From Mumia xiangluensis (GTDB lineage Bacteria > Actinomycetota > Actinomycetes > Propionibacteriales > Nocardioidaceae): a stretch of 64,000 nt of DNA. The notes under the pieces were generated by a model. It was given only the letters and a program-made list of their open reading frames with translations. It had not been told where the DNA came from and made no database searches. Positions within the stretch are counted from its first letter, which is position 1. Each line of letters opens with the position of its first letter. This document shows positions 1-10,633 of the stretch, piece after piece. Both the position numbers and the translations under genes were made by a program. Location: the NCBI RefSeq assembly GCF_010994095.1, contig NZ_WJYO01000001.1:930001-994000 (forward strand), written 5' to 3'.

Positions 1-765
1 GTACGCGAGGTACGGCTGGTGGGGGCCGACGAACAGGACGCCGCCCTTGCGGTGGCCGAGGCGCGGATCGGAGTAGAGCAGGTACGCGGTCCGGTGCAGG
101 GCCACGACCGTCTTGCCCGTGCCGGGGCCGCCGTCGACGACGAGGGCGCCGCGCGACCCCGCGCGGATGATGGCGTCCTGGTCGGCCTGGATCGTGCCGA
201 GGACGTCGCGCATGCGCGGTGACCGGGCGCTGTCGAGGCTGGCGATGAACGCCGACTGGTCGTCGAGCGCGGCGTTGCCCGCGAGCCCGTCGGGGGTGAA
301 CACCTCGTCCCAGTAGTCGGTGATCAGGCCGCGGGTCCAGCGGTAGCGCCGGCGGCTCGCCAGCCCCATCGGGGTGGCGTGGGTCGCGCCGAAGAACGGC
401 TCCGCGGCGGGCGACCGCCAGTCCAGCAGCAGGCGACGGCCGTCGTCGTCGGTCAGGCCGAGCCGTCCGACGTACAGGGCTTCGCCGTCGTCCGCGCCGA
501 CCATGCGGCCGAGGCACAGATCCAGGCCGAAGCGGCGCAGCAGCCGGAGGCGGGCGGTCAGTCGATGGACCTCGAGGTCCCTGTCCATCGCGGCCTGACC
601 CTGGCCGCCCGGCGCCTTGAGGGTCTCGTCGAGGCGTTCGGCGAGCTCCCGGATCGACTGTTCGAGCGTCGCCGCGATGGCTGCGAAGTGCTGTTCGTCG
701 TCGCCGACCTGGATCGGGTCGGCCTTGTGAGAGAGGTCCGCGGGAAGGGCGAATGCGCTGGTCAC
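1..765 (-). CDS. helR: HelR/HelD-type RNA polymerase-recycling ATPase (N-terminal part)
   Basis: This is the 5' part of a gene that runs off the left edge; 255 codons are present. Reading from the GTG at 765 gives a charged N-terminus, a helical stretch (about residues 20-80), a UvrD/HelD-like 1A region with the motif DWRSPAAEPF, and a Walker A motif GGPGTGKT at about residues 212-219. HelD-family proteins are superfamily-1-like ATPases that insert an arm into RNA polymerase and release it from DNA. The HelR branch of actinomycetes also displaces rifamycins. A 19-bp palindrome resembling the rifamycin-associated element lies 24 nt before the start, which favours HelR over plain HelD. The arm tip and the C-terminal motor domain are outside the window, so the subtype remains an inference. 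Confidence 0.85.
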   Translation of the reverse strand, partial: MTSAFALPADLSHKADPIQVGDDEQHFAAIAATLEQSIRELAERLDETLKAPGGQGQAAMDRDLEVHRLTARLRLLRRFGLDLCLGRMVGADDGEALYVGRLGLTDDDGRRLLLDWRSPAAEPFFGATHATPMGLASRRRYRWTRGLITDYWDEVFTPDGLAGNAALDDQSAFIASLDSARSPRMRDVLGTIQADQDAIIRAGSRGALVVDGGPGTGKTVVALHRTAYLLYSDPRLGHRKGGVLFVGPHQPYLAY

Positions 766-789
766 GGGGTCGATTGTGCGCCGTACCCA

Positions 790-808
790 GGGCCTTGAAA
801 CAAGCCCC
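790..808 (-). promoter_or_regulatory. Rifamycin-associated-element-like palindrome upstream of helR
   Basis: On the minus strand this reads GGGGCTTG-TTT-CAAGGCCC: two 8-bp arms around a 3-bp spacer, with one mismatch. The total of 19 bp matches the size and, as I remember it, the CTTG-N3-CAAG layout of the rifamycin-associated element found before rifamycin-resistance genes including helR. It ends 24 nt before the helR GTG. A CATATA-like -10 candidate lies at 818-823 on the same strand, so the element would overlap the transcription start. Confidence 0.6.
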
Positions 809-830
809 GGGGTGCGCTATATGTTGGGAG

Positions 831-855
831 TGGAAGAGGTCGTGGACCTCTTCCA
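831..855. terminator. Perfect 11-bp hairpin between gad and helR
   Basis: The arms TGGAAGAGGTC (831-841) and GACCTCTTCCA (845-855) are perfect inverted copies around a 3-nt loop. The hairpin lies just after the gad stop on the minus strand, so a terminator for gad is the simplest reading. No long T-run follows, and the tight loop and position before helR also allow a protein operator. Confidence 0.5.
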
Positions 856-876
856 TCGTGGTTTCTGCAGCACGCC

Positions 877-2292
877 TCAGTGGTGGAACGTCGGGTGCTG
901 GCCACTGGTCGGCATCGGCGACTCAAGTCCGTCGAGATACTCGACCTCAGTCTTGATGTCCTCGAGCAGGTGGGCCGCCAGCGAGTGGCTGAGCCCGTTG
1001 CGCACGACGATGCGCTGCACCGTCACGTCGACGAGGTCGGCCGGCATCGGATACGCCGGGACCAGCCAGCCCTTCATCCGCAGACGGTCGGACAGGTGGT
1101 AGAGGTTCCAGTTCTCGGTGTGCCCCTCCTTGAGCCGCCACGCGAACACCGGGATGTCGCTGCCGTCGTTCCACAGGTCGAAGGCGTCGAACTTCGCGAT
1201 CTCGGCCGAGAGGTACTGCGCGACGTCCGAGCAGGTCTGCTGGACGGCGCGGTAGCCCTCCCACCCGAGCCGCAGGAACAGGTAGTACTGCAGAAGAACC
1301 TGTGCGCCCGGTCGCGAGAAGTTGATCGCGAGCGTCGGCATGTCGCCGCCGAGATAGCTCACCCGGAACACCAGGTCCTCCGGCAGCGCCGCGGTGTCCC
1401 GCCAGACGATCCACCCGACGCCCGGGTAGACCAGGCCGTACTTGTGACCGGACGTGTTGATCGACGCGACCCGGTCGACCCGGAAGTCCCAGGCGAGGTC
1501 GGGCTGCACGAACGGCGCGATCATCGCTCCGGAGGCGCCGTCGACGTGGATGGGGATGTCGAGGCCGGTGTCGGCCTGGATCTGGTCGAGCACCGCGGCG
1601 ACCTCGGTCACCGGCTCGTACACGCCCGTGTACGTGACGCCCATGATCACGACGACGCCGATCGTGTTCTCGTCGACGTACTTGTCGAGGTCGTGGCCGT
1701 CGAGGCAGCGGTGGTCGTCGCTGATCGGGACGTAGCGCGCCTCGACGTCGAAGTAGTTGCAGAACTTCTCCCAGCACACCTGGACCGCGCTCGACATGAC
1801 GAGGTTCGGTCGGTCGCTGGACTTCCCGGCTGCCTTGCGTGCGTGCTGCCACCGGCGCTTGAGTGCGAGGCCGCCGAGCATGCACGCCTCGGAGGAGCCG
1901 ATCGTCGACGTGCCGATGGCGTTCAGCGGCTCGGGCGCGTTCCACAGGTCGGCGAGCATCGTCCAGCAGCGGGTCTCGACGGCCGCGGTCGCCGGGTACT
2001 CGTCCTTGTCGACCATGTTCTTGTCGGCCGCCTCCAGGTAGAGGCGGTTCGCGTGGTCGTCCATCCACGTGCCGACGAAGGTGGCGAGGTTGAGCCGCGC
2101 GTTGCCGTCGAGCATCGCGTCGTCGTGGACGATCTGGTAGGCCGTCTCCGGCAGCAGCGGGTCCGACGGGATCTTGAACCGCGGCACCGAGGTGGCCTCA
2201 CCGGTACGGGAGAAGATGGGGTTGACGCTCACGTCGCGGGCAGCCGCGTGGTCGCGGTCGTACGCCTCGTGCTCGGCAGGACGGAATGACAT
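877..2292 (-). CDS. gad: Glutamate decarboxylase (PLP-dependent)
   Basis: The predicted protein has 471 residues, close to the 466 of E. coli GadB. It converts L-glutamate to GABA and CO2, consuming a proton, in the cytosol. The PLP-binding lysine is in the motif SGHKYG (Lys284), and the family signature HVDGASG lies upstream of it. The C-terminus ends in a His pair (TFHH), comparable to the C-terminal region that closes the active site of bacterial Gad at neutral pH. The start at 2292 is preceded by GAGAGGGA; an upstream in-frame start at 2340 would add 16 non-conserved residues. No gadC-like antiporter lies beside it, so a role in acid resistance is not shown by context. Confidence 0.93.
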   Translation of the reverse strand: MSFRPAEHEAYDRDHAAARDVSVNPIFSRTGEATSVPRFKIPSDPLLPETAYQIVHDDAMLDGNARLNLATFVGTWMDDHANRLYLEAADKNMVDKDEYPATAAVETRCWTMLADLWNAPEPLNAIGTSTIGSSEACMLGGLALKRRWQHARKAAGKSSDRPNLVMSSAVQVCWEKFCNYFDVEARYVPISDDHRCLDGHDLDKYVDENTIGVVVIMGVTYTGVYEPVTEVAAVLDQIQADTGLDIPIHVDGASGAMIAPFVQPDLAWDFRVDRVASINTSGHKYGLVYPGVGWIVWRDTAALPEDLVFRVSYLGGDMPTLAINFSRPGAQVLLQYYLFLRLGWEGYRAVQQTCSDVAQYLSAEIAKFDAFDLWNDGSDIPVFAWRLKEGHTENWNLYHLSDRLRMKGWLVPAYPMPADLVDVTVQRIVVRNGLSHSLAAHLLEDIKTEVEYLDGLESPMPTSGQHPTFHH

Positions 2293-2406
2293 CGGTGTCC
2301 CTCTCGCTTGAGCGGTGGGGGAGCCGCGGGGTGACGACACACATGGTGCCGCTGTCGGTCAACGCCCGCACCCCGAGACGCCGCGGGGATGCAAGGAGCC
2401 CGCCGT

Positions 2407-2412
2407 TAGAAT
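2407..2412 (+). promoter_or_regulatory. Candidate -10 element for lysC
   Basis: TAGAAT is a good match to the actinobacterial SigA -10 consensus. It lies 56 nt before the lysC GTG, in a short region otherwise rich in G and C. No convincing -35 hexamer is seen. Confidence 0.4.
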
Positions 2413-2468
2413 GATCTGGGCGCAGCGTGGCGTCCTGCCAGAGTCATCGAGCCATCCGAGGAACGTCC

Positions 2469-4878
<2,410 letters not shown>

Positions 4879-4882
4879 CGCA

Positions 4883-5434
4883 GTGCCGCCCGCTGACGTG
4901 ACGACGGGAGAGCTGGCTGTCGTACGCCCGCGTGCCGACGAGGACCTTCCTGCGCTGGTGGAGGTCCTCGCGCAGGTCCACGAGCGCGACCGTTATCCGA
5001 TCATGCGGTCCAACGTCCGGGCCGGGTGGCTGACCGAGCCCGACGGTCCCGCGTGGGTCGCCGAGCGCGACGGTGTGGTGGTCGGCCAGGTCGCGCTGCA
5101 GCACGGTGCCGACCCGGTCTCGGCCACCGCGCTGGGAGTCGATCCGGCGGAGGCGCTCACGCTCTCACGGTTCTTCGTGGCGCCCGCTGCGCGGGGGTCG
5201 GGCGCCGCGCGTGCGCTGCTGGACACGGTCGAGGCGTACGCCCGTGGTGCAGGCCGCTCGCTCGCGCTGGAGGCCGTGGGCCACAGCGTCGCAGCCCGCG
5301 CGCTCTATGCCGCCCGGGGCTGGACGCCGTTGGGCTCGTACGAGGCACGGTGGTTCGGTGACGACGGCCCTGCCTTCGACGCGTACCGGTTCGTCCTGCC
5401 CCTCCAGCCAGCGGAACCCGCCGTCGGCCCCTGA
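4883..5434 (+). CDS. GNAT-family N-acetyltransferase
   Basis: This protein of about 183 residues has the GNAT fold signature: the acetyl-CoA-binding segment is FVAPAARGSGAARALL, followed by the C-terminal motif ALYAARGW. The substrate cannot be predicted. It follows asd by 4 nt and is probably co-transcribed. The start is uncertain: TTG 4865, GTG 4883 and GTG 4898 are in frame and none has a strong ribosome site. Confidence 0.8.
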   Translation: MPPADVTTGELAVVRPRADEDLPALVEVLAQVHERDRYPIMRSNVRAGWLTEPDGPAWVAERDGVVVGQVALQHGADPVSATALGVDPAEALTLSRFFVAPAARGSGAARALLDTVEAYARGAGRSLALEAVGHSVAARALYAARGWTPLGSYEARWFGDDGPAFDAYRFVLPLQPAEPAVGP

Positions 5435-5452
5435 TGTGGAACCATCGGTCGG

Positions 5453-6013
5453 GTGAGCGAGATCCTTCCGAGCGGCGGACCCTGGAGCCGCTTCACCCGT
5501 GACCCGCGTGACCCCGAGGTGTCGGGGCTGCGCGCGGGGGATGCCGACCGGGCCGTGCTCGCGGACGTCCTCGGTGAGGCGTTCGCGGACGGCCGCCTGA
5601 GCCGCGAGGAGTACGACGAGCGGTCCGAGACCGCCGAGCGCCTGAGGACCTTCGGCGACATGCTGCCGCTGATGGACGACCTCGTGCCGGCGACCGGAGC
5701 TGCGGCGCCGCCGTTACGGCGGACGTCGCCCGACCTCGAGCGCGAGGCGGTCAAGGCGTACGAGCGCAAGCGACGCGACGCGTGGGTCGAGGCCCTCACG
5801 ATCACGTTGATCTGCACCGGCATCTGGCTGGCGATCTCCCTCGCCGGAGGTGGCTTCGACCCGCACTTCCCGTGGCCGATCATCGTCGGCGTCGTCGCGT
5901 TCGCCGACGCCATCGAGAAGTCGGCGAGCCGCGAGAAGTACGTCGCCAAGGAGCGCGACAAGATCGAGCGGAGGGCGCGCAAGCAGCAGCGCAAGGAGCT
6001 CCCCGACTCCTGA
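5453..6013 (+). CDS. DUF1707 / 2TM-domain membrane protein
   Basis: This 186-residue protein has a DUF1707 domain at about residues 27-65 (RAGDADRAVLADVL followed by EGRLS-like and EEYDER motifs), common at the N-terminus of actinobacterial membrane proteins. Two hydrophobic helices follow at about residues 108-146, as in the 2TM domain, and the tail is highly basic (KERDKIERRARKQQRK). Function is unknown. The GTG start at 5453 lies 18 nt after the acetyltransferase gene. Confidence 0.75.
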   Translation: MSEILPSGGPWSRFTRDPRDPEVSGLRAGDADRAVLADVLGEAFADGRLSREEYDERSETAERLRTFGDMLPLMDDLVPATGAAAPPLRRTSPDLEREAVKAYERKRRDAWVEALTITLICTGIWLAISLAGGGFDPHFPWPIIVGVVAFADAIEKSASREKYVAKERDKIERRARKQQRKELPDS

Positions 6014-6129
6014 CGGCGGCCGTCGCTCCTGCGAGAAACGTCCCGGGAGGTCGGGACCGGGAGCCCTGGGAGCCGGGACATCGGGACCGCGACAGTTCTC
6101 TGGTCAGCAACGACCAGAAAGGCACTGTC

Positions 6130-6846
6130 ATGAAGGATCCGACATCGATGGGCGAGGTCTTCCTCGCCGACCCGCCCGGCACCGCGCAGCCCGCGCTGCC
6201 GACCCGTACGCGCTCGTGGGCCGTCTGCGGCATCGCCGCCGCCGTCCTCGGCCTGGTGACGATCGTCGTGTCGATGGGCCTGTGGGACCCGGACCTCGAC
6301 TACTCCGACCCGACGGCGATCGCGAACCGCCTCTCCGACGCGAAGGGGCAGCTCATCGTCATGCACGTGGCGATGCTCACCGGCATGGTGGGGCTCGTCA
6401 TCTTCGGGCTCGGCCTGGCGCGGCGCCTGGGGGGCGCACTGCCGTCCGGGAGCCTGATCGGCGGCGTGGCCGCGAGCGGGATCGGTCTGACGGCGGTCGC
6501 GAACCTGATCGGGTCCGGCCTGGACACCGAGTTCCTCTTCGCTGCGGAGGTCGTGGAGAAGGACGTCCCTGAGACGATCGCGTTCTACAACCACTGGATC
6601 GCGACGATCCCGTGGCTGTGGGTCGGCGCCGGTCTCGCCGGTGTGGCGATCGCCGTCGCGGCGCTCAAGCACCACGCCGCGCCGCGCTGGATCGGCATCG
6701 TCGGTGCGACCCTGGGCGGCCTGACGCTGCTCGTCGGGATCTCGCCGCTGCAGTACATGGCCGGCTTCGTCGGCCCGATCTGGCTGCTGGTCACCGCGAT
6801 CGGGTTCGCGGTCGGCGACAAGGCGTACCGGAACGCCGCAGCATGA
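6130..6846 (+). CDS. Six-helix integral membrane protein, unknown function
   Basis: The protein has 238 residues with about six hydrophobic segments: residues 29-51, 75-97, 103-125, 160-182, 188-207 and 211-230. A longer extracytoplasmic loop lies between the first two. It loosely resembles DUF4386-type membrane proteins, but I cannot confirm that. The ATG at 6130 has AGAAAGG upstream. Two hairpins follow the gene and separate it from the sensor kinase. Confidence 0.65.
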   Translation: MKDPTSMGEVFLADPPGTAQPALPTRTRSWAVCGIAAAVLGLVTIVVSMGLWDPDLDYSDPTAIANRLSDAKGQLIVMHVAMLTGMVGLVIFGLGLARRLGGALPSGSLIGGVAASGIGLTAVANLIGSGLDTEFLFAAEVVEKDVPETIAFYNHWIATIPWLWVGAGLAGVAIAVAALKHHAAPRWIGIVGATLGGLTLLVGISPLQYMAGFVGPIWLLVTAIGFAVGDKAYRNAAA

Positions 6847-6870
6847 CGCGGACGACAGGGTCGCGCGGGA

Positions 6871-6955
6871 GCCTGGCCGCCGGATCGGGGGAACCGTTCG
6901 GCCAGGCAGAGGGAACGAGCCCGATGAAAGCAGCAACGGGGGCGGGCTCGTTCCC
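6871..6955 (+). terminator. Two successive hairpins with equal 19-nt loops
   Basis: The first hairpin pairs GCCTGGCCG (6871-6879) with CGGCCAGGC (6899-6907). The second pairs GGGAACGAGCCCG (6911-6923) with CGGGCTCGTTCCC (6943-6955). All four arms are perfect and both loops are exactly 19 nt. The second is followed by TTATC. They may end the membrane-protein transcript or act as a leader structure for the kinase gene that starts at 6972. Confidence 0.55.
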
Positions 6956-6971
6956 TTATCGTCGGAGGATC

Positions 6972-9017
6972 ATGAGCGATCCTGCGGCGCCCGCCGACTC
7001 CTTGTCGGACTCCGCCGTGACTCTTGCCGAGGGGGCCCCGCGCACAGCTCGCGCGGTGGCCCTCGTGGCATGGGTGCTCGGGCTCGGCGCGTCGCTCGTC
7101 TACCTGATGACGACGCCGACGATCGGCCCGGACGCACTCTTCCTCTTCGTCGACGCGAGCGTCGCGCTCGTGTACGGCGCGGTGACCGGTGCACTGCTGG
7201 CCCGGCGCCGCCACCCGGTCGCGTGGCTGCTCGCCGTGGCGGCGATCGGCGGCGGCATGGCGGCCTTCGGCGGCGCGTACCGGGGCGCGGTCGCGGTCTG
7301 GGGATGGCCGCCGCTCCCCTCGGTCGAGGCCTGGTTCAGCTGGGCGTGGGTCCCCGGCACGATCGCGTTGTTCGTCGTCGTCCCGTGGCTCCTGCGCGAT
7401 CGTGCGCTCGGGCCGTGGGCGCGTACTGGGCTCACGCTCGGCGTGATCACCACGCTGGCCCTGACCGGCCAGCGCCTTCTCTTCCCGATGTCGGACCCGC
7501 GAGGGCTGCTGGCGCTCGCGATCGGCGTCGGCCTGCTCACCGCCGTGGCCGTCGCCTGGCGCGCTCGCCACGAGTCGGCCGAGCGAGACCGCGTCGCCCT
7601 CGGGTGGCTCACGCTCGGCGTGACGGCGATGTCGCTCTCGTTCGTGCCGCTCCTCTGGTACGCGATCCCGCCGTGGACGATGGCCGTGACCCACCTCGTC
7701 TGCCAGGTGCTGTTCTCGGGCGCGATCCTCGTGGTGGTCCTGCGGCAGCAGCTGTGGGGCATCGATCTTGCCGTGAGCCGTGCACTCGTCGCCGGCATCC
7801 TGGTCTTCCTCCTCGTCGGCGCCTACGCGGTCGCCGTCCTCGGCGTGCAGCAGGCGGTCGGAGACGAGCAGGCGAGCCAGGTCGCCGCCGCCGTGGTCGT
7901 CGTGCTCGCAGCCCCGTTCCTGCGCCAGTGGGCGGGGAGCCGCGTCAGTGCGCTGGTCTACGGCGACGCGCTCCAGCCGCACCGCGCCGTGACGAGGCTC
8001 GGCGCCGGGTTCGCCTCGGAGGACGAGCGCGAGCTCCTCGACGTCCTCGTCGCACAGGTCGCGAGCTCGCTGCGGCTGCAGTCGGTGACGCTGCGCGTGG
8101 GTGACGTCGACGTCGCGTCGTACGGCGTCCCGTCCACGAACTCCCTCGACCTCCCGGTGGTGCACCGCGGCCAGGAGACCGGCCGCCTCGTCGTGACCGT
8201 GCCGCCCGGCGAGTGGCTCGGCACGCGGACCGTGAAGGCGGTCGAGGAGCTCGGTGACCTGCTCGCCGCAGGGCTCGCCCTCACGCTCGCGCTGCGGGAG
8301 GCCGATGCGGCGCGCGAGCGGCTGACGACGGCGCGGCTGCAGGAGCGCAAGGTCATCCGGCGCGAGCTGCACGACGGCCTCGGCCCGTGGCTGGCCGGGC
8401 TGCGGCTCGGGATCCAGGGGGTCCGCAACGCGCTGCGCACCGACCCCGACCTTGCCGAGTCGCTGCTGGTCAGCCTGTCGAGCGAGCTGGACCAGCGCAT
8501 CGAGGACGTCCGCGTCCTCTCGCACAGCCTGCTCCCACCGGCCATCGAGCAGCTCGGCCTCGGCCCGGCCCTGCAGGAGATGGCGGCGCGGTGGCAGCAG
8601 AACGGCATGGACGTCACCTTGAGGTGCGGCTCGCTGCCACGTCTCGAGATGCCGGTGGCGTCTGCTGCGTACGCGATCGCGAGCGAGGCGGTCACGAATG
8701 CCGCGAAGCACAGCGGCGCCGACGCGTGCACGATCGTGGTGAGCGCGGACGAGGGCACCCTGCGCGTCGTCTGCACCGACGACGGCCGCGGCATCGCGCG
8801 CCACGCACGCGAGGGAGTCGGCCTGCGGGCCATGATGGAGCGCGCGAGCGAGCTCGGCGGTCAGGTCGTGATGTCCGGGTACGGCGCTCGCGGCACCCGC
8901 GTGGAGGCTACGCTCCCGCTCGTCTCTCGCACCGCCGACCCGCTGGCGTCCGGGCAGCCACAGCCACAGGCGCCGCCACAGCAGCAGCGCGCGGAGACCC
9001 CGGAGGGGGTCTCGTGA
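6972..9017 (+). CDS. NarL-type sensor histidine kinase with membrane-sensor domain
   Basis: This 681-residue kinase has about eight to ten membrane helices in residues 30-320, a GAF-like region at about 340-440, and a HisKA_3 dimerisation/phosphoacceptor segment with His467 in RRELHDGLG. The C-terminal ATPase domain shows the N-box EAVTNAAKHS and the G-box DDGRGI. A Gln/Pro-rich tail ends the protein. The ATG at 6972 follows GGAGGAT. The stop overlaps the response regulator start by 4 nt (GTGA), so the two form one operon. The signal is not known; polytopic N-terminal domains like this often sense membrane or lipid-linked cues. Confidence 0.88.
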   Translation: MSDPAAPADSLSDSAVTLAEGAPRTARAVALVAWVLGLGASLVYLMTTPTIGPDALFLFVDASVALVYGAVTGALLARRRHPVAWLLAVAAIGGGMAAFGGAYRGAVAVWGWPPLPSVEAWFSWAWVPGTIALFVVVPWLLRDRALGPWARTGLTLGVITTLALTGQRLLFPMSDPRGLLALAIGVGLLTAVAVAWRARHESAERDRVALGWLTLGVTAMSLSFVPLLWYAIPPWTMAVTHLVCQVLFSGAILVVVLRQQLWGIDLAVSRALVAGILVFLLVGAYAVAVLGVQQAVGDEQASQVAAAVVVVLAAPFLRQWAGSRVSALVYGDALQPHRAVTRLGAGFASEDERELLDVLVAQVASSLRLQSVTLRVGDVDVASYGVPSTNSLDLPVVHRGQETGRLVVTVPPGEWLGTRTVKAVEELGDLLAAGLALTLALREADAARERLTTARLQERKVIRRELHDGLGPWLAGLRLGIQGVRNALRTDPDLAESLLVSLSSELDQRIEDVRVLSHSLLPPAIEQLGLGPALQEMAARWQQNGMDVTLRCGSLPRLEMPVASAAYAIASEAVTNAAKHSGADACTIVVSADEGTLRVVCTDDGRGIARHAREGVGLRAMMERASELGGQVVMSGYGARGTRVEATLPLVSRTADPLASGQPQPQAPPQQQRAETPEGVS

Positions 9018-9676
9018 CCGACGCGATCCGTGTCGTGGTCGTCGACGACCACCCGGTGTTCCGGCTGGGGATCGCCGGGCTGCTGAGCTCGCTCGACGGG
9101 ATCGAGCTGGTCGGGCAGGCCGACGGCCCCGACCAGGCCCGAGCTCAGATCGACGGGTCCGTGGACGTGGTCCTCATGGACCTCGACCTCGCCGGAGAGT
9201 CCGGGGTGGTCCTGACCCGCGAGCTCGTCTCCGCGCATCCGGGCCTGAAGGTGCTGGTCGTGACGATGCACGAGGACGACGTGTCGGTCCTCGCAGCGAT
9301 GCGAGCCGGTGCGCGCGGCTACCTGCTCAAGTCGTCGGCGCCGGACCGGTTGGAGCGAGCGATCCGCGGTGTCGCCGTCGGTGACCTGGTCGTCGGCCAG
9401 GGTGTCGCGGACCGTGCCCTGTCGTACGTCGCGTCACCGCCCTCGGGCGCCGCCACGAGTGGGCCGCGTCCGTTCCCCGAGCTCACCGACCGCGAGCTCG
9501 AGGTGCTCGACCTGGTGGCGCGCGGCATGGGCAACGCGGCGATCGCCCGGACGCTCACGCTCAGTGAGAAGACGGTCCGGAACCACGTCTCGAACCTGCT
9601 GACGAAACTTGCCGTGCGAGACCGCGCCGGAGCAGTAGCCACAGCACGGGACGCTGGCCTCGGTGCCGGGGTGTGA
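9014..9676 (+). CDS. NarL/LuxR-family response regulator
   Basis: The protein has 220 residues: a receiver domain with acidic pocket VVDDHP and phosphoacceptor Asp56 (LMDLDLAG), then a LuxR-type HTH at about residues 155-215 (TDRELEVLDLVARGMGN, SEKTVRNHVSNLL). It is the partner of the overlapping upstream kinase. The target genes are not evident; the next gene lies on the opposite strand and converges. Confidence 0.92.
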   Translation: MTDAIRVVVVDDHPVFRLGIAGLLSSLDGIELVGQADGPDQARAQIDGSVDVVLMDLDLAGESGVVLTRELVSAHPGLKVLVVTMHEDDVSVLAAMRAGARGYLLKSSAPDRLERAIRGVAVGDLVVGQGVADRALSYVASPPSGAATSGPRPFPELTDRELEVLDLVARGMGNAAIARTLTLSEKTVRNHVSNLLTKLAVRDRAGAVATARDAGLGAGV

Positions 9677-9688
9677 GCTGGACGGCGG

Positions 9689-10474
9689 TCATCGGATGCT
9701 GGTCTTCCGGCGCGTGGCGCGCAGGAGGTCGAGCGCCCGCTGCGGCCGGTCGGTGATGATGCCCTCGACGCCGGCGTCGGCCGCCCTGAGGATCGCCGCG
9801 CGGGCGTTCGCCGTCCACACGTAGGTCTCGAGCCCGACGAGCTGGGCGCGCCGCACATAGCTCGAGCTCACTGTCCCGTACCAGGGGTTGACCGCCGACA
9901 CCCACGCCTCGAGCACGGGCTGGCGCGGCGCGTGGTGGACGAGGAGCCCCCGCGGAACCTCGGGGAGGAGCCGGCCGAACGCGTGCAGCGATGCCGCATC
10001 GAAGCTCTGGGCCGTGACGGCGACGCCTGGCGAGAAGCACGCCAGCACGTCAGCGACGGCGTCCACCAGGCGTGGCTGCGTCTCCGGGTGCTTGATCTCG
10101 AGGAGCAGGCCCACGCCGGTCGCGCGGAGGGCGTCGAGCACCTGCTCGAGCGTCGGCACGGGCTCGCCCGCGAAGGCGTCGTCCCGCCACGAGCCGGCGT
10201 CGAGCTGCCGGATCTCGGCGTAGGTGAAGGTGGACACCGGGTCGTGCGCACGGTGCGGGTACCGCCGCGCGATGTCCGTCGTACGCGCGAGGGTCGCGTC
10301 GTGGAGCACGACCGGGACGCCGTCGCGGGTGCACTGGACGTCGACCTCGACCGCGTCGACCCCGATCGTGACCGCTGCTCGGACAGCGGCGAGCGTGTTC
10401 TCCGGCGCCACGTCGTTCGCGCCCCGGTGCGCGACGACTCGTGGTCGGCGCATCGTGGTGAGCTGATCGTTCAT
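9689..10474 (-). CDS. Glycerophosphodiester phosphodiesterase
   Basis: The protein has 261 residues with the GDPD fold: HRGANDVAPENT near the N-terminus (catalytic His), VEVDVQ for metal binding and VLHDATL. It hydrolyses glycerophosphodiesters to glycerol-3-phosphate plus an alcohol. No signal peptide is seen, so it is probably cytosolic. The start could be ATG 10474 or ATG 10453 (MRRPRVVAHRG). It diverges from dinB. Confidence 0.88.
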   Translation of the reverse strand: MNDQLTTMRRPRVVAHRGANDVAPENTLAAVRAAVTIGVDAVEVDVQCTRDGVPVVLHDATLARTTDIARRYPHRAHDPVSTFTYAEIRQLDAGSWRDDAFAGEPVPTLEQVLDALRATGVGLLLEIKHPETQPRLVDAVADVLACFSPGVAVTAQSFDAASLHAFGRLLPEVPRGLLVHHAPRQPVLEAWVSAVNPWYGTVSSSYVRRAQLVGLETYVWTANARAAILRAADAGVEGIITDRPQRALDLLRATRRKTSIR

Positions 10475-10571
10475 GCTTCGAGCGTCGCCAGCGGTGGTGG
10501 AGGCGCGGCGAGACGCGGGTGTACGCGAGGTGAATGGTCCCTGAGATTGTTCCGAGAGCCGTCCTGAATAT

Positions 10572-10587
10572 GCGAACATGTGTTCGA
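10572..10587. promoter_or_regulatory. LexA-type SOS box upstream of dinB
   Basis: The sequence GCGAACATGTGTTCGA contains CGAAC-N4-GTTCG, which matches the actinobacterial/Gram-positive LexA box TCGAAC-N4-GTTCGA at all but the first base. It lies 46 nt before the dinB ATG, in the divergent promoter region with the GDPD gene. LexA repression of dinB is the natural reading. Confidence 0.75.
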
Positions 10588-10633
10588 TGGCTGTTCGAGC
10601 GAACGGCACGCGGTTCGGCGAAGGGTGCGGGCG

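Noticed and set aside
880-2289. A 469-codon open frame on the plus strand opposite gad
   Set aside because: It is a shadow of the gad codons in GC-rich DNA; the translation is Arg, Val and Asp rich with no family motif, and gad on the minus strand is certain.
10592-10604. GTTCGAGCGAAC palindrome between the SOS box and dinB
   Set aside because: The half-sites are in the reverse order for LexA (GTTC before GAAC), and the spacing is too short for a second box; probably chance or a small hairpin.
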